Shown: positions 18,896-28,290, counted from the stretch's first letter. The stretch is 64,000 nucleotides of DNA from Bacillus paramycoides (GCF_001884235.1 NZ_MAOI01000079.1:124001-188000); one strand, 5' to 3'. Program-made: numbers and translations. Notes: generated by a model not told the origin, from the sequence alone.

Positions 18896-19370
18896 CATTA
18901 AACTCATCAGGAGTCCAAGTAGCGATTTCATTCCCAGGTGCAGCAACTACAAGCCAATCCTCACATTGGACCCCAGCTTGCCAACATTCATAATAGTTGT
19001 GAAAACCATTTATAAACATGATTTGCTCGTTTTCAAATGTAATAATTAAATGCGGAGTTTCCTTACCTAGTTGTATGTCTGTAACTTTTTGTCTTCTCAT
19101 TTCAAATATTCTCTTATATTCTTCTTCCTCGGAATAATCGTCAAATTCATCCTCATTAGATGGATATTTTTCAGGTGGAGTATTAAATAAACACCATTTC
19201 GATTCAATGTTGACATGTAATTGCCCATCATAATCAACTGCAGCCTCAAAATCTGTAAAATGAATCTTTATAGTTGCTGAAGAAATACCAAATTGAACCC
19301 CATCAACTTGTGCTCCTATGAAGAGATGTTTTAATACCTTTTCTGCATAAAGTTTGTCTTCTTTGCTCAT
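18888..19370 (-). CDS. hypothetical protein, acidic, 160 residues
   Basis: I do not recognise the family. The protein is soluble and acidic, with a stretch EDEFDDYSEEEEYKR in the middle and alternating beta-strand-like segments (FGISSATIKIHFTDFEAAV, HVNIESKWCLF, PHLIITFENEQIMFINGFH). The composition is like that of many single-gene immunity or SMI1/KNR4-type proteins, though no motif proves this. AAGGAGGATTCGTATA gives a solid start. Divergent from the ECF sigma factor gene. Confidence 0.75.
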   Translation of the reverse strand: MSKEDKLYAEKVLKHLFIGAQVDGVQFGISSATIKIHFTDFEAAVDYDGQLHVNIESKWCLFNTPPEKYPSNEDEFDDYSEEEEYKRIFEMRRQKVTDIQLGKETPHLIITFENEQIMFINGFHNYYECWQAGVQCEDWLVVAAPGNEIATWTPDEFNEK

Positions 19371-19498
19371 TATACGAATCCTCCTTTCTGTAATATATAT
19401 TATTTTTTTATTGTAATAAATAAAATTTTGTGTAAAATGAACCTACTGTGAGAAACGGACGAATATAGTGTGAAAGATCATGAGAGGGGAACGTAATT

Positions 19499-20077
19499 TT
19501 GGATGAAGTAGTATTAAAAGAATGGCTATATAAAATGGAGTCCGGGGACCAAGAAGCCTTTCAGTTTATTTATGAGTACACATGTAAAGATATTTATAGA
19601 ACAGTAGTATTTTTAGTAGGGAGTCAAAACCAAGATGTAGACGATATAGTTAATGAGGTGTACATCAAAATGTGGAAGTCCGTAACAAATTATGATATGA
19701 ATCGTTCATTTCGTTTTTGGTTACATGGACTAGTTGTCAAACAAGTACAGGATTGGCGTCGTAAATCGTGGCGACGATTTCGAATCTTTGAAAAGAAGAA
19801 AATGTATGAACAAGATCGGTCTTACATAATGGATGAAGCTATTTTACATAAGGAAACAAGAAGTGAATTAGTAGAAGTTGTACAAAATTTATCTTATAAG
19901 CATCGTGAAGTAGTTATTATGCGTTACTTCCATGAATATAGCTTGGATGAAATTTCTATGCTTCTTCAAACCCCAGTTGGTACAGTGAAATCTCGATTAC
20001 ATACAGCGCTAAAACGATTAAGAACTGAAATGGAGCATATGCCAACCTTTAGGGAGGGAGAAATAAATGGATTTTGA
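19499..20077 (+). CDS. ECF-type RNA polymerase sigma factor
   Basis: 192 residues. Region 2 covers about 20-85 (FQFIYEYTCKDIYRTVVFLV, VDDIVNEVYIKMW) and region 4 about 125-180 (HREVVIMRYFHEYSLDEISMLLQTPVGTVKSRLHTALKRLR). It directs RNA polymerase to a stress regulon, not identifiable here. The start is TTG at 19499, set by GAGGGGAA seven bases before. Its end overlaps the anti-sigma gene by 11 bases, so synthesis of the pair is coupled. Confidence 0.9.
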   Translation: MDEVVLKEWLYKMESGDQEAFQFIYEYTCKDIYRTVVFLVGSQNQDVDDIVNEVYIKMWKSVTNYDMNRSFRFWLHGLVVKQVQDWRRKSWRRFRIFEKKKMYEQDRSYIMDEAILHKETRSELVEVVQNLSYKHREVVIMRYFHEYSLDEISMLLQTPVGTVKSRLHTALKRLRTEMEHMPTFREGEINGF

Positions 20078-21065
20078 ACAATATGTAACGAATGAATTGA
20101 AAAGAAAAGCAGAGAATTTAGAGCCGTCTCCTAATCTAGAAGATAAAGTACAAGCCTCTTTTCATAAATACCAGCAATTGAAAAAGAGAGGGAAAACATC
20201 TATGAAGAAAAAGTTATTACTGGGCTTTGTAGCTGCGGCGATTCTAATACCAACCGGTACTTTTGCAGGTACAACATTAATGGATAAAATTGTTGGGACA
20301 CCAGAAGAAGCAAGGCAAGATATGGGAATGACTGAGGATGGTTATAATGGGGTAATGGAACGTATAGAAATTGCTAAAAGTATATTTACAGAAGAGGACT
20401 TTGAAAAGTATGTTGCTTTATTACAGGAATCGTACCATTTTTATAAGAAAGTAAGTGTCGTAGAGAATGGAAAAAGACAATATACAGCTACCGATCGTCT
20501 AAATGCTGATGAAGAAAAAAGAGATAAAGAGGTAATGGAACAATTAAATACATATGAAGAAAGAATAAATCAACATTTTACCTATACATTTGAACAAGCT
20601 GAAAAAATAACTGGTTTTCCGATTAAGCATCCTACATATATTCCAGTTGGACATCAACTAGTATTTGAAGAGGTAAAAGCCGAAGCGACATTAGGAAAAC
20701 CTATGCCGCTTATTACGATGAGATATGAAAATCGTAATGTAAAAAAACAGCCACATACTTCAGATGCAGAATTAGGTTTTACAATTCATCTTTTAGAAAT
20801 CATTGAGGGAGAATATAAAGATTATTTTATTGACAGACCATTTGATAATCCCTCTGAAAGAGGACCTAATTTTTCTGGAGATATAAAGAAATATAAACTA
20901 AATGGGTATGATGTTACATTTGGAGAGCATAAAGTGTCACATGTAAGGGCTATGAAAATAGTGGTACCTGCAAAAGAAGGAAGAAATGCATATCAAGTGT
21001 ATATAAACGATAGTATGCTATCTAAAAAAGAGCTTGAGAAAGTTTTACTTTCGGTTGTTGAATAG
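20067..21065 (+). CDS. membrane-anchored anti-sigma factor-like protein, DUF4367-type C-terminus
   Basis: 332 residues. Residues 1-45 are a cytoplasmic helical segment, and about 47-68 (KKLLLGFVAAAILIPTGTFAGTTL) form one membrane segment. The remainder is extracellular, ending in a domain resembling DUF4367 (YQVYINDSMLSKKELEKVLLSVVE). The order sigma then anti-sigma with overlapping reading frames is the usual ECF arrangement, so it should hold the sigma factor inactive until an envelope signal. A classical HxxxCxxC zinc anti-sigma motif is absent. Confidence 0.8.
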   Translation: MDFEQYVTNELKRKAENLEPSPNLEDKVQASFHKYQQLKKRGKTSMKKKLLLGFVAAAILIPTGTFAGTTLMDKIVGTPEEARQDMGMTEDGYNGVMERIEIAKSIFTEEDFEKYVALLQESYHFYKKVSVVENGKRQYTATDRLNADEEKRDKEVMEQLNTYEERINQHFTYTFEQAEKITGFPIKHPTYIPVGHQLVFEEVKAEATLGKPMPLITMRYENRNVKKQPHTSDAELGFTIHLLEIIEGEYKDYFIDRPFDNPSERGPNFSGDIKKYKLNGYDVTFGEHKVSHVRAMKIVVPAKEGRNAYQVYINDSMLSKKELEKVLLSVVE

Positions 21066-21080
21066 ATAATGAAATTTCAG

Positions 21081-21117
21081 AAAAATGAAAGTAAGTAGTT
21101 ACTTTCATTTTTCTTTT
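21081..21117 (+). terminator. terminator after sigma/anti-sigma operon
   Basis: AAAATGAAAGTAA pairs with TTACTTTCATTTT around GTAG and is followed by T-rich sequence. Confidence 0.88.
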
Positions 21118-21168
21118 ATGATAATATGTTAGTAATCACTTACTTACATATTGGATGGAGGAATAAAG

Positions 21169-21753
21169 ATGGGGAAATTAACAGCGCGAGAAAAAGTTAT
21201 GGAAGCTGCTACTTTATTATTTGGTGAAAAGGGGTATACAGCGACAACAATTCGTGAAGTGGCAGAAAAAGCGGGGGTAAGCGAGTTAACTATATTTCGT
21301 AATTTTAAAAATAAGGAAAATTTATTTAGAGAAAGTATTATTTTACGAACAACACCAGTTGCTTTATTAGAGGAAATAGAAGAGCAATTTACTGGTGATT
21401 TACATAAGGACCTTACGAAAGTGGCAGAAACATATATTCAAATCAATTTGCCAAAGCTAAATTATATTTGGGCTGCGTTAATAGAATCAAGACAAAATAG
21501 TGAAATGAAAACATTACTACATGAGTTAAATTCACATTTAGTGAATCATTTAGAAACCTATTTAAAGCAGCTTGGAGAGAAGGGGCATATTTCTTCTTGT
21601 AACTACCGTTTAATAGCGAATATGTTTTACGGACAACTGTTTTTATACATTATGAATGTTAGTATAGCGGAAGAAGAAATTCAGTTAGAAGAGTATATAG
21701 AGACTTGTGTAAATTTATTTATGAATGGGATTTTAAATAAAGAAAACGAATAG
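21169..21753 (+). CDS. TetR-family transcriptional regulator
   Basis: 194 residues. The N-terminal TetR helix-turn-helix is complete (AREKVMEAATLLFGEKGYTATTIREVAEKAGVSELTIFRNFKNKENLF). The variable C-terminal ligand-binding domain is not assignable. An upstream ATG at 21151 is in frame, but GGAGG just before 21169 selects that start. The MFS pump gene begins 12 bases after the stop, so it probably regulates the pump. The imperfect dyad AGTAATCACTTACT at 21131-21144, ahead of the gene, is a possible operator. Confidence 0.88.
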   Translation: MGKLTAREKVMEAATLLFGEKGYTATTIREVAEKAGVSELTIFRNFKNKENLFRESIILRTTPVALLEEIEEQFTGDLHKDLTKVAETYIQINLPKLNYIWAALIESRQNSEMKTLLHELNSHLVNHLETYLKQLGEKGHISSCNYRLIANMFYGQLFLYIMNVSIAEEEIQLEEYIETCVNLFMNGILNKENE

Positions 21754-21764
21754 GGGTGGGGGAA

Positions 21765-23315
21765 TTGCGGAATACATTTGCATTAATTGCATTAATTGCA
21801 GGTTTTTTTATGGCAATTTTAGATTCAAACATTGTGAATATCGCATTACCAGAAATGACAAAGACATTTCATACGTCAATTGATACCATTTCTTGGATTG
21901 CTAATAGTTATAATGTTGCCTTTGTATCGTGTTTATTAATTGCAGCACGTCTTGCGGACCAGTTTGGTCGCAAGAAGCTGTATATTATCGGTTTATTAGG
22001 GTTTTCTATTAGTTCGCTTATGTGTGGTATTGCCACTTCTTTTCATACATTAGTAGCTTTTAGGATAATACAGGGAATCTCAGCAGCAATAATCGTACCA
22101 GTTGCTATGCCTCTTGGGCTTAAGTTAGTACCGAAAGAGAAACAAGGTATGATAGGTGGTATTATGGGAGCTTTCGGAGGATTAGCAGCGGCAATTGGGC
22201 CTTCACTTGGTGGTGTTTTAACTGATAAATTGAATTGGAGCTGGGTGTTTTTTATTAATGTCCCAGTTGGTATATTATCTTTAATCTTCGTGATTCTTTG
22301 TATTAAAGAATCGTATGATCATACTGCAAGCTCTAAAATAGATTGGGCGGGTATGATTACTTCTGCATCTGCACTATGCTTACTTGTATATGCACTCATA
22401 CAAGTAAATACAAATCATTTAAGCACGATAAGCTTAATTCTTCTTTTTATGCTTTCATTAATAAGTTTTATATTATTTTTCATTATCGAAAAGAAAAGTA
22501 ATAATCCAATGTTACCTTTAAAGTTGTTTTCATATAAAGAGTTTTCAATTTCAAACCTTTCCTTATTTTTCGTTGGGATGGGGTTAATGAATTTTTTATT
22601 TATACTTGCTTTTTATTTTGTTCAAGTAGAAGGAATGTCTGAACTACAGTCAGGTTTAATTATTAGCACTTTAGCCATTGTTTCAATGATTGTTACTGGA
22701 GTAGTAACACCAATCGCAGCAAAACGAGGTAGTGTATTAATAGGTAGTATAGGGATGATTGCTTTTATCATAACTTCGTATTTATTTAGTCAGATAGATT
22801 CAAACTTTACTACATGGGATTATATATGGCGATTAGTGATCGTTGGAATTGGAACAGGTTGCACTTTAGCACCGTATACAACAATTGCGGTTTTAAGTGT
22901 GCCGGGTGAAAAATCAGGTGTTGCTTCAAGTGTATGTAATATCTCTAGAACGGTCGGAAGTATTGTAGGGGTAGCAATACTGGTCATGTTTTTGAATCAT
23001 CAATTGTTAGTTGAAAAAGAAAAAGTAGATAGGGAAGTAATAACTGTGATTGAAAAAAGTAATTTAACAAATATAGAAAGAGAACAAGTGTTGCAAGCGA
23101 TGAAAGGAATTGATAAAAATCAAAACAGCATGTTAAAGTCTGAAGAGGCGAATAAGCTTTACGAGAAAATGAAGCAACAATATAAACAAGGAATTGTATA
23201 TAGTTTTGATAAAACATTTTTAATGGGTTCAGTTATTTTTACTTTAGCGCTCATTTGTAATGTAGTTGGTATGTATGTAAGTAGGAAAAAAGGTACAATT
23301 TCGTTAATAGGTTAG
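21765..23315 (+). CDS. DHA2-family MFS drug exporter (EmrB/QacA type)
   Basis: 516 residues with about 14 hydrophobic segments. LDSNIVNIALPEMTKTF (motif D1), LADQFGRKKLYIIGL (motif A) and GPSLGGVLTDKLNWSWVFFINVPVG (motif C, typical of proton-coupled antiporters) are all present. A GTG at 21756 is in frame, but GGGGTGG at 21753-21759 is better placed for TTG at 21765. Forms an operon with the TetR gene. A long hydrophilic loop lies before the last helix. Substrates unknown. Confidence 0.87.
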   Translation: MRNTFALIALIAGFFMAILDSNIVNIALPEMTKTFHTSIDTISWIANSYNVAFVSCLLIAARLADQFGRKKLYIIGLLGFSISSLMCGIATSFHTLVAFRIIQGISAAIIVPVAMPLGLKLVPKEKQGMIGGIMGAFGGLAAAIGPSLGGVLTDKLNWSWVFFINVPVGILSLIFVILCIKESYDHTASSKIDWAGMITSASALCLLVYALIQVNTNHLSTISLILLFMLSLISFILFFIIEKKSNNPMLPLKLFSYKEFSISNLSLFFVGMGLMNFLFILAFYFVQVEGMSELQSGLIISTLAIVSMIVTGVVTPIAAKRGSVLIGSIGMIAFIITSYLFSQIDSNFTTWDYIWRLVIVGIGTGCTLAPYTTIAVLSVPGEKSGVASSVCNISRTVGSIVGVAILVMFLNHQLLVEKEKVDREVITVIEKSNLTNIEREQVLQAMKGIDKNQNSMLKSEEANKLYEKMKQQYKQGIVYSFDKTFLMGSVIFTLALICNVVGMYVSRKKGTISLIG

Positions 23316-23433
23316 TTTTATTGCATAATATTATTATGTAAACAAAATTAGAGTATGTACACCTAACTAAATAGTTCAATATTTTTGATTTTTCTTTGGT
23401 TACAAAAATATAGTATTCGTAGGAGGGGATCAT

Positions 23434-23979
23434 ATGAGTAAACACAAAAAAATCATAGCGATTTCAGGCAGTATTAGAGAAAGATCATCCAACACAAACG
23501 TATTAAAAGCTTTAGCAGCATTTATTCCAGATGGAGTAGATTACACCATTTATAAAGGAATAGAGAAACTTCCTCATTTCAATCCGGATATAGATAGAGT
23601 GGGAGCACCGGTTGTTGTTGAAGAGTTTCGAAAGACATTAAGTGAATCACATGCACTTATTATTTGTACACCAGAGTACGCAAAAGGCATACCAGGAGTT
23701 TTAAAAAATGCATTAGAATGGCTTGTTTCATCAGCGGAACTATATAAAAAACCAGTGGCTATCATAACAGCTTCACCGTCAATTACGGGAGGGGATAAAG
23801 CCCATGAATCTTTGTTACTTACACTGGGTATGATTGATACAGTTGTCGTTCAAAATGGTTCGGTATTAATCCCATCTGTGCGTACTAAATTTAGTGATGA
23901 TGCAAAAGTTACAGATGAGGATACAAAGCAAGCTCTTATTTCTTTAATCCAAAGTATAGTAGACGAAATAAGGGAATAA
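23434..23979 (+). CDS. NADPH-dependent FMN reductase family protein
   Basis: 181 residues, flavodoxin-like. KIIAISGSIRERSSNTNVLKAL holds the FMN phosphate-binding loop; LIICTPEYAKGIPGVLKNALEWL is the signature P-E-Y-x5-P-G-x-L-K-N-A of the family. These cytoplasmic enzymes reduce flavin, quinones or azo compounds with NAD(P)H. AGGAGGGGATCAT precedes the ATG. Monocistronic. Confidence 0.9.
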   Translation: MSKHKKIIAISGSIRERSSNTNVLKALAAFIPDGVDYTIYKGIEKLPHFNPDIDRVGAPVVVEEFRKTLSESHALIICTPEYAKGIPGVLKNALEWLVSSAELYKKPVAIITASPSITGGDKAHESLLLTLGMIDTVVVQNGSVLIPSVRTKFSDDAKVTDEDTKQALISLIQSIVDEIRE

Positions 23980-23994
23980 TGATTTGTTTTATAT

Positions 23995-24037
23995 AAAGGC
24001 AATACTACCGTTAGTTTAAACGTAGTATTGCCTTTTC
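23995..24037 (+). terminator. terminator after FMN reductase gene
   Basis: AAGGCAATACTAC pairs with GTAGTATTGCCTT around CGTTAGTTTAAAC, followed by TTCATTTTCTTTT. Confidence 0.88.
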
Positions 24038-24112
24038 ATTTTCTTTTGGCTGAAATTTTGTACTAATGATTAGGAAATCATGTCACCTATTTTAAGGTTT
24101 AGATAAAATATA

Positions 24113-24949
24113 TTAATTTATGCTCGGGTTCACGTCTTTTTTCGTCTTGGTCAAATAAATAACTAAGCTCAAGATTGTTGCGAGGAAAATTACGCTTGTT
24201 CCCACGGTACCGAGACCAAGACCACCAGCATCGTGAGGCTGTGATAGATAGTCGCCAAAAGAGGCGCCAAAAGGACGAGTTAATATATAAGCAATCCAAA
24301 AGGCCAACACTGCATTTAATTTGAAGCGGTAGTAAGCGACGGTTACAGCCCCAATTAATGCGGCAAATATGAGCGCTGAAATCCAGTAACCTAAGTTGAG
24401 ACTCTCTGCTACGAGATCACCAGCTGCAGTACCTAAGGCGAAGGTGAACAGGATAGCCAGCCAGTAGAATGCTTCTCGCTTTGTTGTGTAAATAGAGTGA
24501 ATGGACAGTGTCTTCTCACTCACATACCAAGCAGCAAAAGTTGCCAGTAAGACAATGGTGAAAACGATGGTGGTCGTCTCAAGAGCGACCCCGAAGTTGT
24601 CCGTAAGATTGTCGGTGACCAGCGTACCAACAACACTAATCAGCAAGACAGTGAGCCAGTAAATCCCTGGAACATACTTCTTCAATCTGAACTGGAATAC
24701 TAGTGTGATGAACAAGAGAGCACTCATAACAAAGGTCGTTTTAGTTAAGCCAAAGTTCAAGTTTGTATTTAAGAAGTCTGCGCCTGTTTCGCCCACTGTA
24801 GTTGCCATGATTTTGATAATCCAGAAGAAAATCGTAACTTCTGGAACCTTGTTCAGCATCTGCCAGCCTCGTGATGCAACGGGAGCGACTTCATTAGAAA
24901 TAGATGGATTTTCTCTATTCTTATCCTGATCCTTCTCATAATATTTCAT
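24113..24949 (-). CDS. COG4705-type integral membrane protein
   Basis: 278 residues, with about eight to ten hydrophobic segments after a 30-residue polar N-terminus. Repeated motifs GETGADFL, GTLVTDNL, GTAAGDLVAE and RPFGASFGDYL are spaced through the helices, as in the uncharacterised COG4705 family, and suggest internal repeats with conserved acidic residues in the membrane. Function unknown. The DNA is richer in G+C than neighbours in parts, so acquisition is possible. AAGGAGGAATCAAAC gives the start. Confidence 0.78.
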   Translation of the reverse strand: MKYYEKDQDKNRENPSISNEVAPVASRGWQMLNKVPEVTIFFWIIKIMATTVGETGADFLNTNLNFGLTKTTFVMSALLFITLVFQFRLKKYVPGIYWLTVLLISVVGTLVTDNLTDNFGVALETTTIVFTIVLLATFAAWYVSEKTLSIHSIYTTKREAFYWLAILFTFALGTAAGDLVAESLNLGYWISALIFAALIGAVTVAYYRFKLNAVLAFWIAYILTRPFGASFGDYLSQPHDAGGLGLGTVGTSVIFLATILSLVIYLTKTKKDVNPSIN

Positions 24950-25498
24950 GTTTGATTCCTCCTTACTAGTTATTTATGTATAAACAGAGTGTAACTAATA
25001 AGAATGAGATTCAGATGAAATTAGGATGAAAAAAACATTAAAAAAAGATGAAAAAAAGAAATTTCTAAAGTGTCTTTTTTATTTAACAAATACAGTTAAA
25101 AAACTATATCCTTTCTTTGATTGCGGAATAGAATAGAAAATACAGCAAAATTGACACTCTTCATTTGATATCCTAAGTTGGTCGTTTTCTGCAAAATAAA
25201 AGTGCCGAGCAATATTAGTTTGACATGGAGTCTCTACAAGCATGACTCACATGCCAAGAACGTCATAATAACAAGCATTTGGTGCTATTATACTTGTTTC
25301 TCCATGTTAAAGCATGTGTGACTTGTTGTTTGTAATACTATGTATTTTTGTTTTACAAACAACAAGTTGGTGACTAATCGTTTAAGTGTCTTTTGTATTT
25401 AGGGGGACATTAAGAATATCTTATGTATTTCTCATCATATTTTAATGTTTTTTTAGTAGAGTATACCTTGTATCCTACAAGGAAAGAGGAAGAAGACT
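24950..25498. other. 549-base gap rich in inverted repeats
   Basis: No supported gene. It holds a perfect 15-bp inverted repeat (25321-25367) and a wider pair, ACATGGAG at 25223-25230 with CTCCATGT at 25300-25307. Between them are related GCATGACTCACATG and GCATGTGTGAC blocks. It might encode a structured RNA or be a decayed element. Confidence 0.5.
25321..25367. repeat. 15-bp perfect inverted repeat
   Basis: ACTTGTTGTTTGTAA and its exact complement TTACAAACAACAAGT are separated by 17 bases. No T tract follows, so it is not a simple terminator. Confidence 0.75.
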
Positions 25499-26056
25499 AT
25501 GCATGTACTACGTTTTTTAAGTGAATATATAAAACACCCAAGAACTGTAGGAGCAGTATTGTCAAGTTCTAAGCAACTTGCCAAACAAATGGTAGCCCCT
25601 ATAAATTTTGAACAAGCAAAATGCATTATTGAGTATGGACCAGGAACTGGAGTGTTTACGGAACAGCTCATTCAACATAAACATAATGAAACAGTATTGT
25701 TAATCATTGAGAATAACGCACGGTTTTACCGTATACTTCATGAGCGATATTCACACATGGAAAATGTGTACATTATTCATGACTCTGCCGAATATACGGA
25801 AAAGTACGTTCAGAAATATAAAATTAACCAAGTGGATTATATTATTTCAGGATTGCCATTTACCAGTTTATCCCTTGATACTTCTACAAAGATATTACAG
25901 GTAACAAAAGAAGTATTAAGGGAAGAAGGAAAATTTATTACTTTCCAATATACACGCTTTAAACAACAATTTTTCCGTTCTTTTTTTGCAAATATTGAGG
26001 TGAAGAAAATAAACTGGAATATTCCACCGGCTTTCGTGTTCACTTGCTTTATGTAA
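25499..26056 (+). CDS. SAM-dependent methyltransferase, phospholipid N-methyltransferase/KsgA-like
   Basis: 185 residues. The SAM loop is CIIEYGPGTGVFTEQLIQ, the acidic second strand LLIIENNARFYRIL, and the fourth strand VDYIISGLPFTSL, which resembles the N-L-P-F/Y motif of rRNA adenine and phospholipid methyltransferases. COG3963 proteins of this size are usually named phospholipid N-methyltransferase; the real substrate is open. The ATG follows GGAAAGAGGAAGAAG. Stands alone. Confidence 0.8.
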   Translation: MHVLRFLSEYIKHPRTVGAVLSSSKQLAKQMVAPINFEQAKCIIEYGPGTGVFTEQLIQHKHNETVLLIIENNARFYRILHERYSHMENVYIIHDSAEYTEKYVQKYKINQVDYIISGLPFTSLSLDTSTKILQVTKEVLREEGKFITFQYTRFKQQFFRSFFANIEVKKINWNIPPAFVFTCFM

Positions 26057-26121
26057 GGTGATGGGAAGGTGCGAAACTAAATCACTATTACGCAAAAGAA
26101 ATGAATTATTTCCAACATAAA

Positions 26122-26173
26122 AAATGAACGATTTTTCCTGTGAAAATTACAGAAAGAATCGTTCATTTTTTTG
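26122..26173 (+). terminator. terminator after methyltransferase gene
   Basis: AAATGAACGATTTTT pairs with AGAATCGTTCATTT around an A/T-rich loop and ends in a T tract. Confidence 0.85.
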
Positions 26174-26345
26174 CCAGAAATATAAACTATAACTTTCATT
26201 TTGGACTATTAAAAGGGTGGAATACTTTGCGGCAGCACCTTCTTCTTGATCCTAAGTGGCGAATATTGATATGTTCGAATTTGCATTAGGGTGATTATTC
26301 CTAGAATGAGGTTTTCGGACCTATCAATGAATCGAAATAATAAAT

Positions 26346-26388
26346 AAAAGTCAATACTACATGAATCTCAAATGCAGTATTGACTAAA
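26346..26388 (-). terminator. terminator for the leftward GNAT/VOC genes
   Basis: AGTCAATACT at 26349-26358 pairs with AGTATTGACT at 26377-26386. On the minus strand the hairpin is followed by TTTTATTTATTATTT. Confidence 0.75.
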
Positions 26389-26393
26389 TAAAG

Positions 26394-26879
26394 TTAAATA
26401 TATTTATTTAAAATCTCCCCAGGTAATCCATCAATCTCACAAACTATATCTGATGTAAAACCAACGTTTATTAATATTTTTCGAGAGGGGATATTGTTTG
26501 GATCGATAATTGCTTTTAGTACGTTCACTTCTGTCTGCTTCGCTATTTCAATTAATTCTCTTGCAATACAACTACCATATCTTTTTCCCCAGTGTTCTGG
26601 CAATATCATATAACCAAGTTCAGCTTCTTTTAAATTATCCTCATTCACTGTTACATGTCCAAGGCCGATAAATTCATTTGTTGCACTGTCATAAACTTTA
26701 TAAGACCCAAACAGTTTATGTTTTTGATTGCGCCTTAACAATTTTTCATAGTCGTTTTGCGCTTCTTCTAACGGAATAGCACGCTCTGTAATTTGTGCCA
26801 TCACGCTTTCATTTGATACGAGCTGGAAGTATTGATTAAAATCTGTTGCTTCAAATTTTTTGAAATGTAGTTTATGCAT
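26394..26879 (-). CDS. GNAT-family N-acetyltransferase
   Basis: 161 residues. GLGHVTVNEDNLKEAELGYMILPEHWGKRYGSCIARELIEIA contains the RimJ/RimL-type acetyl-CoA loop, and IDPNNIPSRKILINVGFTS is the C-terminal motif. It transfers an acetyl group to an amine; the acceptor is unknown. The upstream VOC gene lies 52 bases away on the same strand and may share the transcript. Confidence 0.85.
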   Translation of the reverse strand: MHKLHFKKFEATDFNQYFQLVSNESVMAQITERAIPLEEAQNDYEKLLRRNQKHKLFGSYKVYDSATNEFIGLGHVTVNEDNLKEAELGYMILPEHWGKRYGSCIARELIEIAKQTEVNVLKAIIDPNNIPSRKILINVGFTSDIVCEIDGLPGEILNKYI

Positions 26880-26931
26880 ATGATTCCTCCAAACGAATTT
26901 TTATTTGTTCTTCAGAAAAGATAAACAATAG

Positions 26932-27312
26932 TTAAATGGTGATCTCTATTTGATTGCCTTCCGGGTCGCTTATTACACTTTCGTAATAGCCATCTCCAGT
27001 GAAACGTGGTCCATTTAATAAAGGATAACCAGCTTCTTTTAACGTTTTTGTTAGTTCATTTACACGTTCTTCACTTCCAACAGAGAAAGCTATATGTGCA
27101 TAGCCAGTTATATTAAGATTAGGCTCGTTTTCTATACCTTTCTTACGCATAATTTCAAGGCGCGCTCCGGATGCGAACGTAATAAAATATGATTCAAATT
27201 GTTTTGCTTCATTATGATATAAAGAGTTTGGTTTGCCGTTGAAATACTTCGTATAAAAATTACGCATCATTTCTAAATCATTTACCCAAATTGCAATATG
27301 TTCGATTTTCAT
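26932..27312 (-). CDS. VOC family protein, lactoylglutathione-lyase-like
   Basis: 126 residues. [23 protein letters not shown] and [24 protein letters not shown] are the two VOC modules, each with its metal-ligand His; [18 protein letters not shown] supplies the Glu. This is the glyoxalase-I-like subgroup that detoxifies aldehydes, though the substrate is not certain. TTG and GTG codons upstream (27324, 27321) are in frame, but ATG 27312 is the better spaced start behind AAAGGA. Confidence 0.85.
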   Translation of the reverse strand: MKIEHIAIWVNDLEMMRNFYTKYFNGKPNSLYHNEAKQFESYFITFASGARLEIMRKKGIENEPNLNITGYAHIAFSVGSEERVNELTKTLKEAGYPLLNGPRFTGDGYYESVISDPEGNQIEITI

Positions 27313-27573
27313 TCGTTTCACCAATCCTTTCTTTATGTAAATTAAAAAATATGTACTCTGAAATAATTAGCGAAGGTGAACAACAATAATTAGATGTTCA
27401 CTTTATTAAATTTGCAATCATATTGCAAGAAATAAGAATGGACGTTAGGAAAAATCAAATTGTAACGAAAAAGTTTTAATAATGGTATTAGATAATTTTT
27501 AGGCCATAACATGCATACAATGTCTAATTAAGTGAATTACGTACGTGAAAATTGCAAATAAGGAGGGACATTT

Positions 27574-28065
27574 GTGGGGCAAATTGAACAAATGATAATT
27601 GTCGGCATTTCTTTGTCTTTTATACTGTCTATTATGATATTAGGGTCTACATATTATAATCCTCGCCTTTGGTTAAATGATTATCCAAAAGATATTCAAA
27701 AAGTAGTTTTGCCAAAATCGATAAATGAAAAACAACAAACGTTTTATTTCGGAATTATTTACAATATTATTCTCTTCGGAACACCTGTAATTTCTACACA
27801 TATACTACATCACCATGAAAAATTATTGTATATTGAGGCCTATTTACATACTTTCGAGATTGTAATGATTTTCAATTTAGTAGATTTATTAATAATCGAT
27901 TGGCTTATATTTTGCTGGATTACTCCAAGGTTTGTTGTTATTCCTAGTACAGAAGGAATGAAAGGGTATAAAGACTATATGTTTCACTTAAGATGTGCAA
28001 TAGCCGGAACGCCATTTTTAGCAATTGTAAGTTTATTTTTGGCAGGAATTGCGACAACTATTTAG
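27574..28065 (+). CDS. hypothetical membrane protein, about four membrane segments
   Basis: 163 residues. Hydrophobic segments lie near residues 8-27, 57-77, 92-115 and 138-162, with a soluble loop YNPRLWLNDYPKDIQKVVLPKSINEKQQ between the first two and a His-rich STHILHHHEK after the second. I do not recognise a named family. GTG start behind AAGGAGGGACATTT. A degraded small frame follows closely downstream. Confidence 0.75.
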   Translation: MGQIEQMIIVGISLSFILSIMILGSTYYNPRLWLNDYPKDIQKVVLPKSINEKQQTFYFGIIYNIILFGTPVISTHILHHHEKLLYIEAYLHTFEIVMIFNLVDLLIIDWLIFCWITPRFVVIPSTEGMKGYKDYMFHLRCAIAGTPFLAIVSLFLAGIATTI

Positions 28066-28088
28066 TATAAGGAAGAGGGGGAGGAAAC

Positions 28089-28290
28089 GTAAATACTATA
28101 CTTAAAAGAGAAAATAATTAGCTTTTTGATTAGAGAATTAGAAATAGATGATAGTTTTACAGTAAATGCTCGGTTAGTTCTTTCTGTTTCAAAAATAAAT
28201 AACAAAATGGAATATACAGTCGAAGAAGTGTCTAGCTATGAAAAAAGTTATTTAGAAGATCAATACGAAGAAGATGAAGAACTAGCGTAA
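28089..28290 (+). pseudogene. possible broken small gene encoding an acidic protein of about 65 residues
   Basis: A strong ribosome site (GGGGGAGG, 28077-28084) is followed four bases later by GTA instead of a start codon. A frame from about 28093 to the stop at 28290 encodes ...EKIISFLIRELEIDDSF through to a tail YEEDEELA. Reading GTA as a lost GTG start also requires one base fewer in the A run near 28105 to join the frames. Either the gene is decayed or it starts at TTG 28126. Seen only by eye. Confidence 0.4.

Larger units (their letters stand above)
26057..26393. other. 337-base gap between convergent genes
   Basis: Contains one terminator for each strand (26122-26173 and 26346-26388). 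The stretch 26200-26300 is less A/T-rich and reads for about 25 codons without a stop before TAG, but has no start or ribosome site. It may be a gene remnant. Confidence 0.45.
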
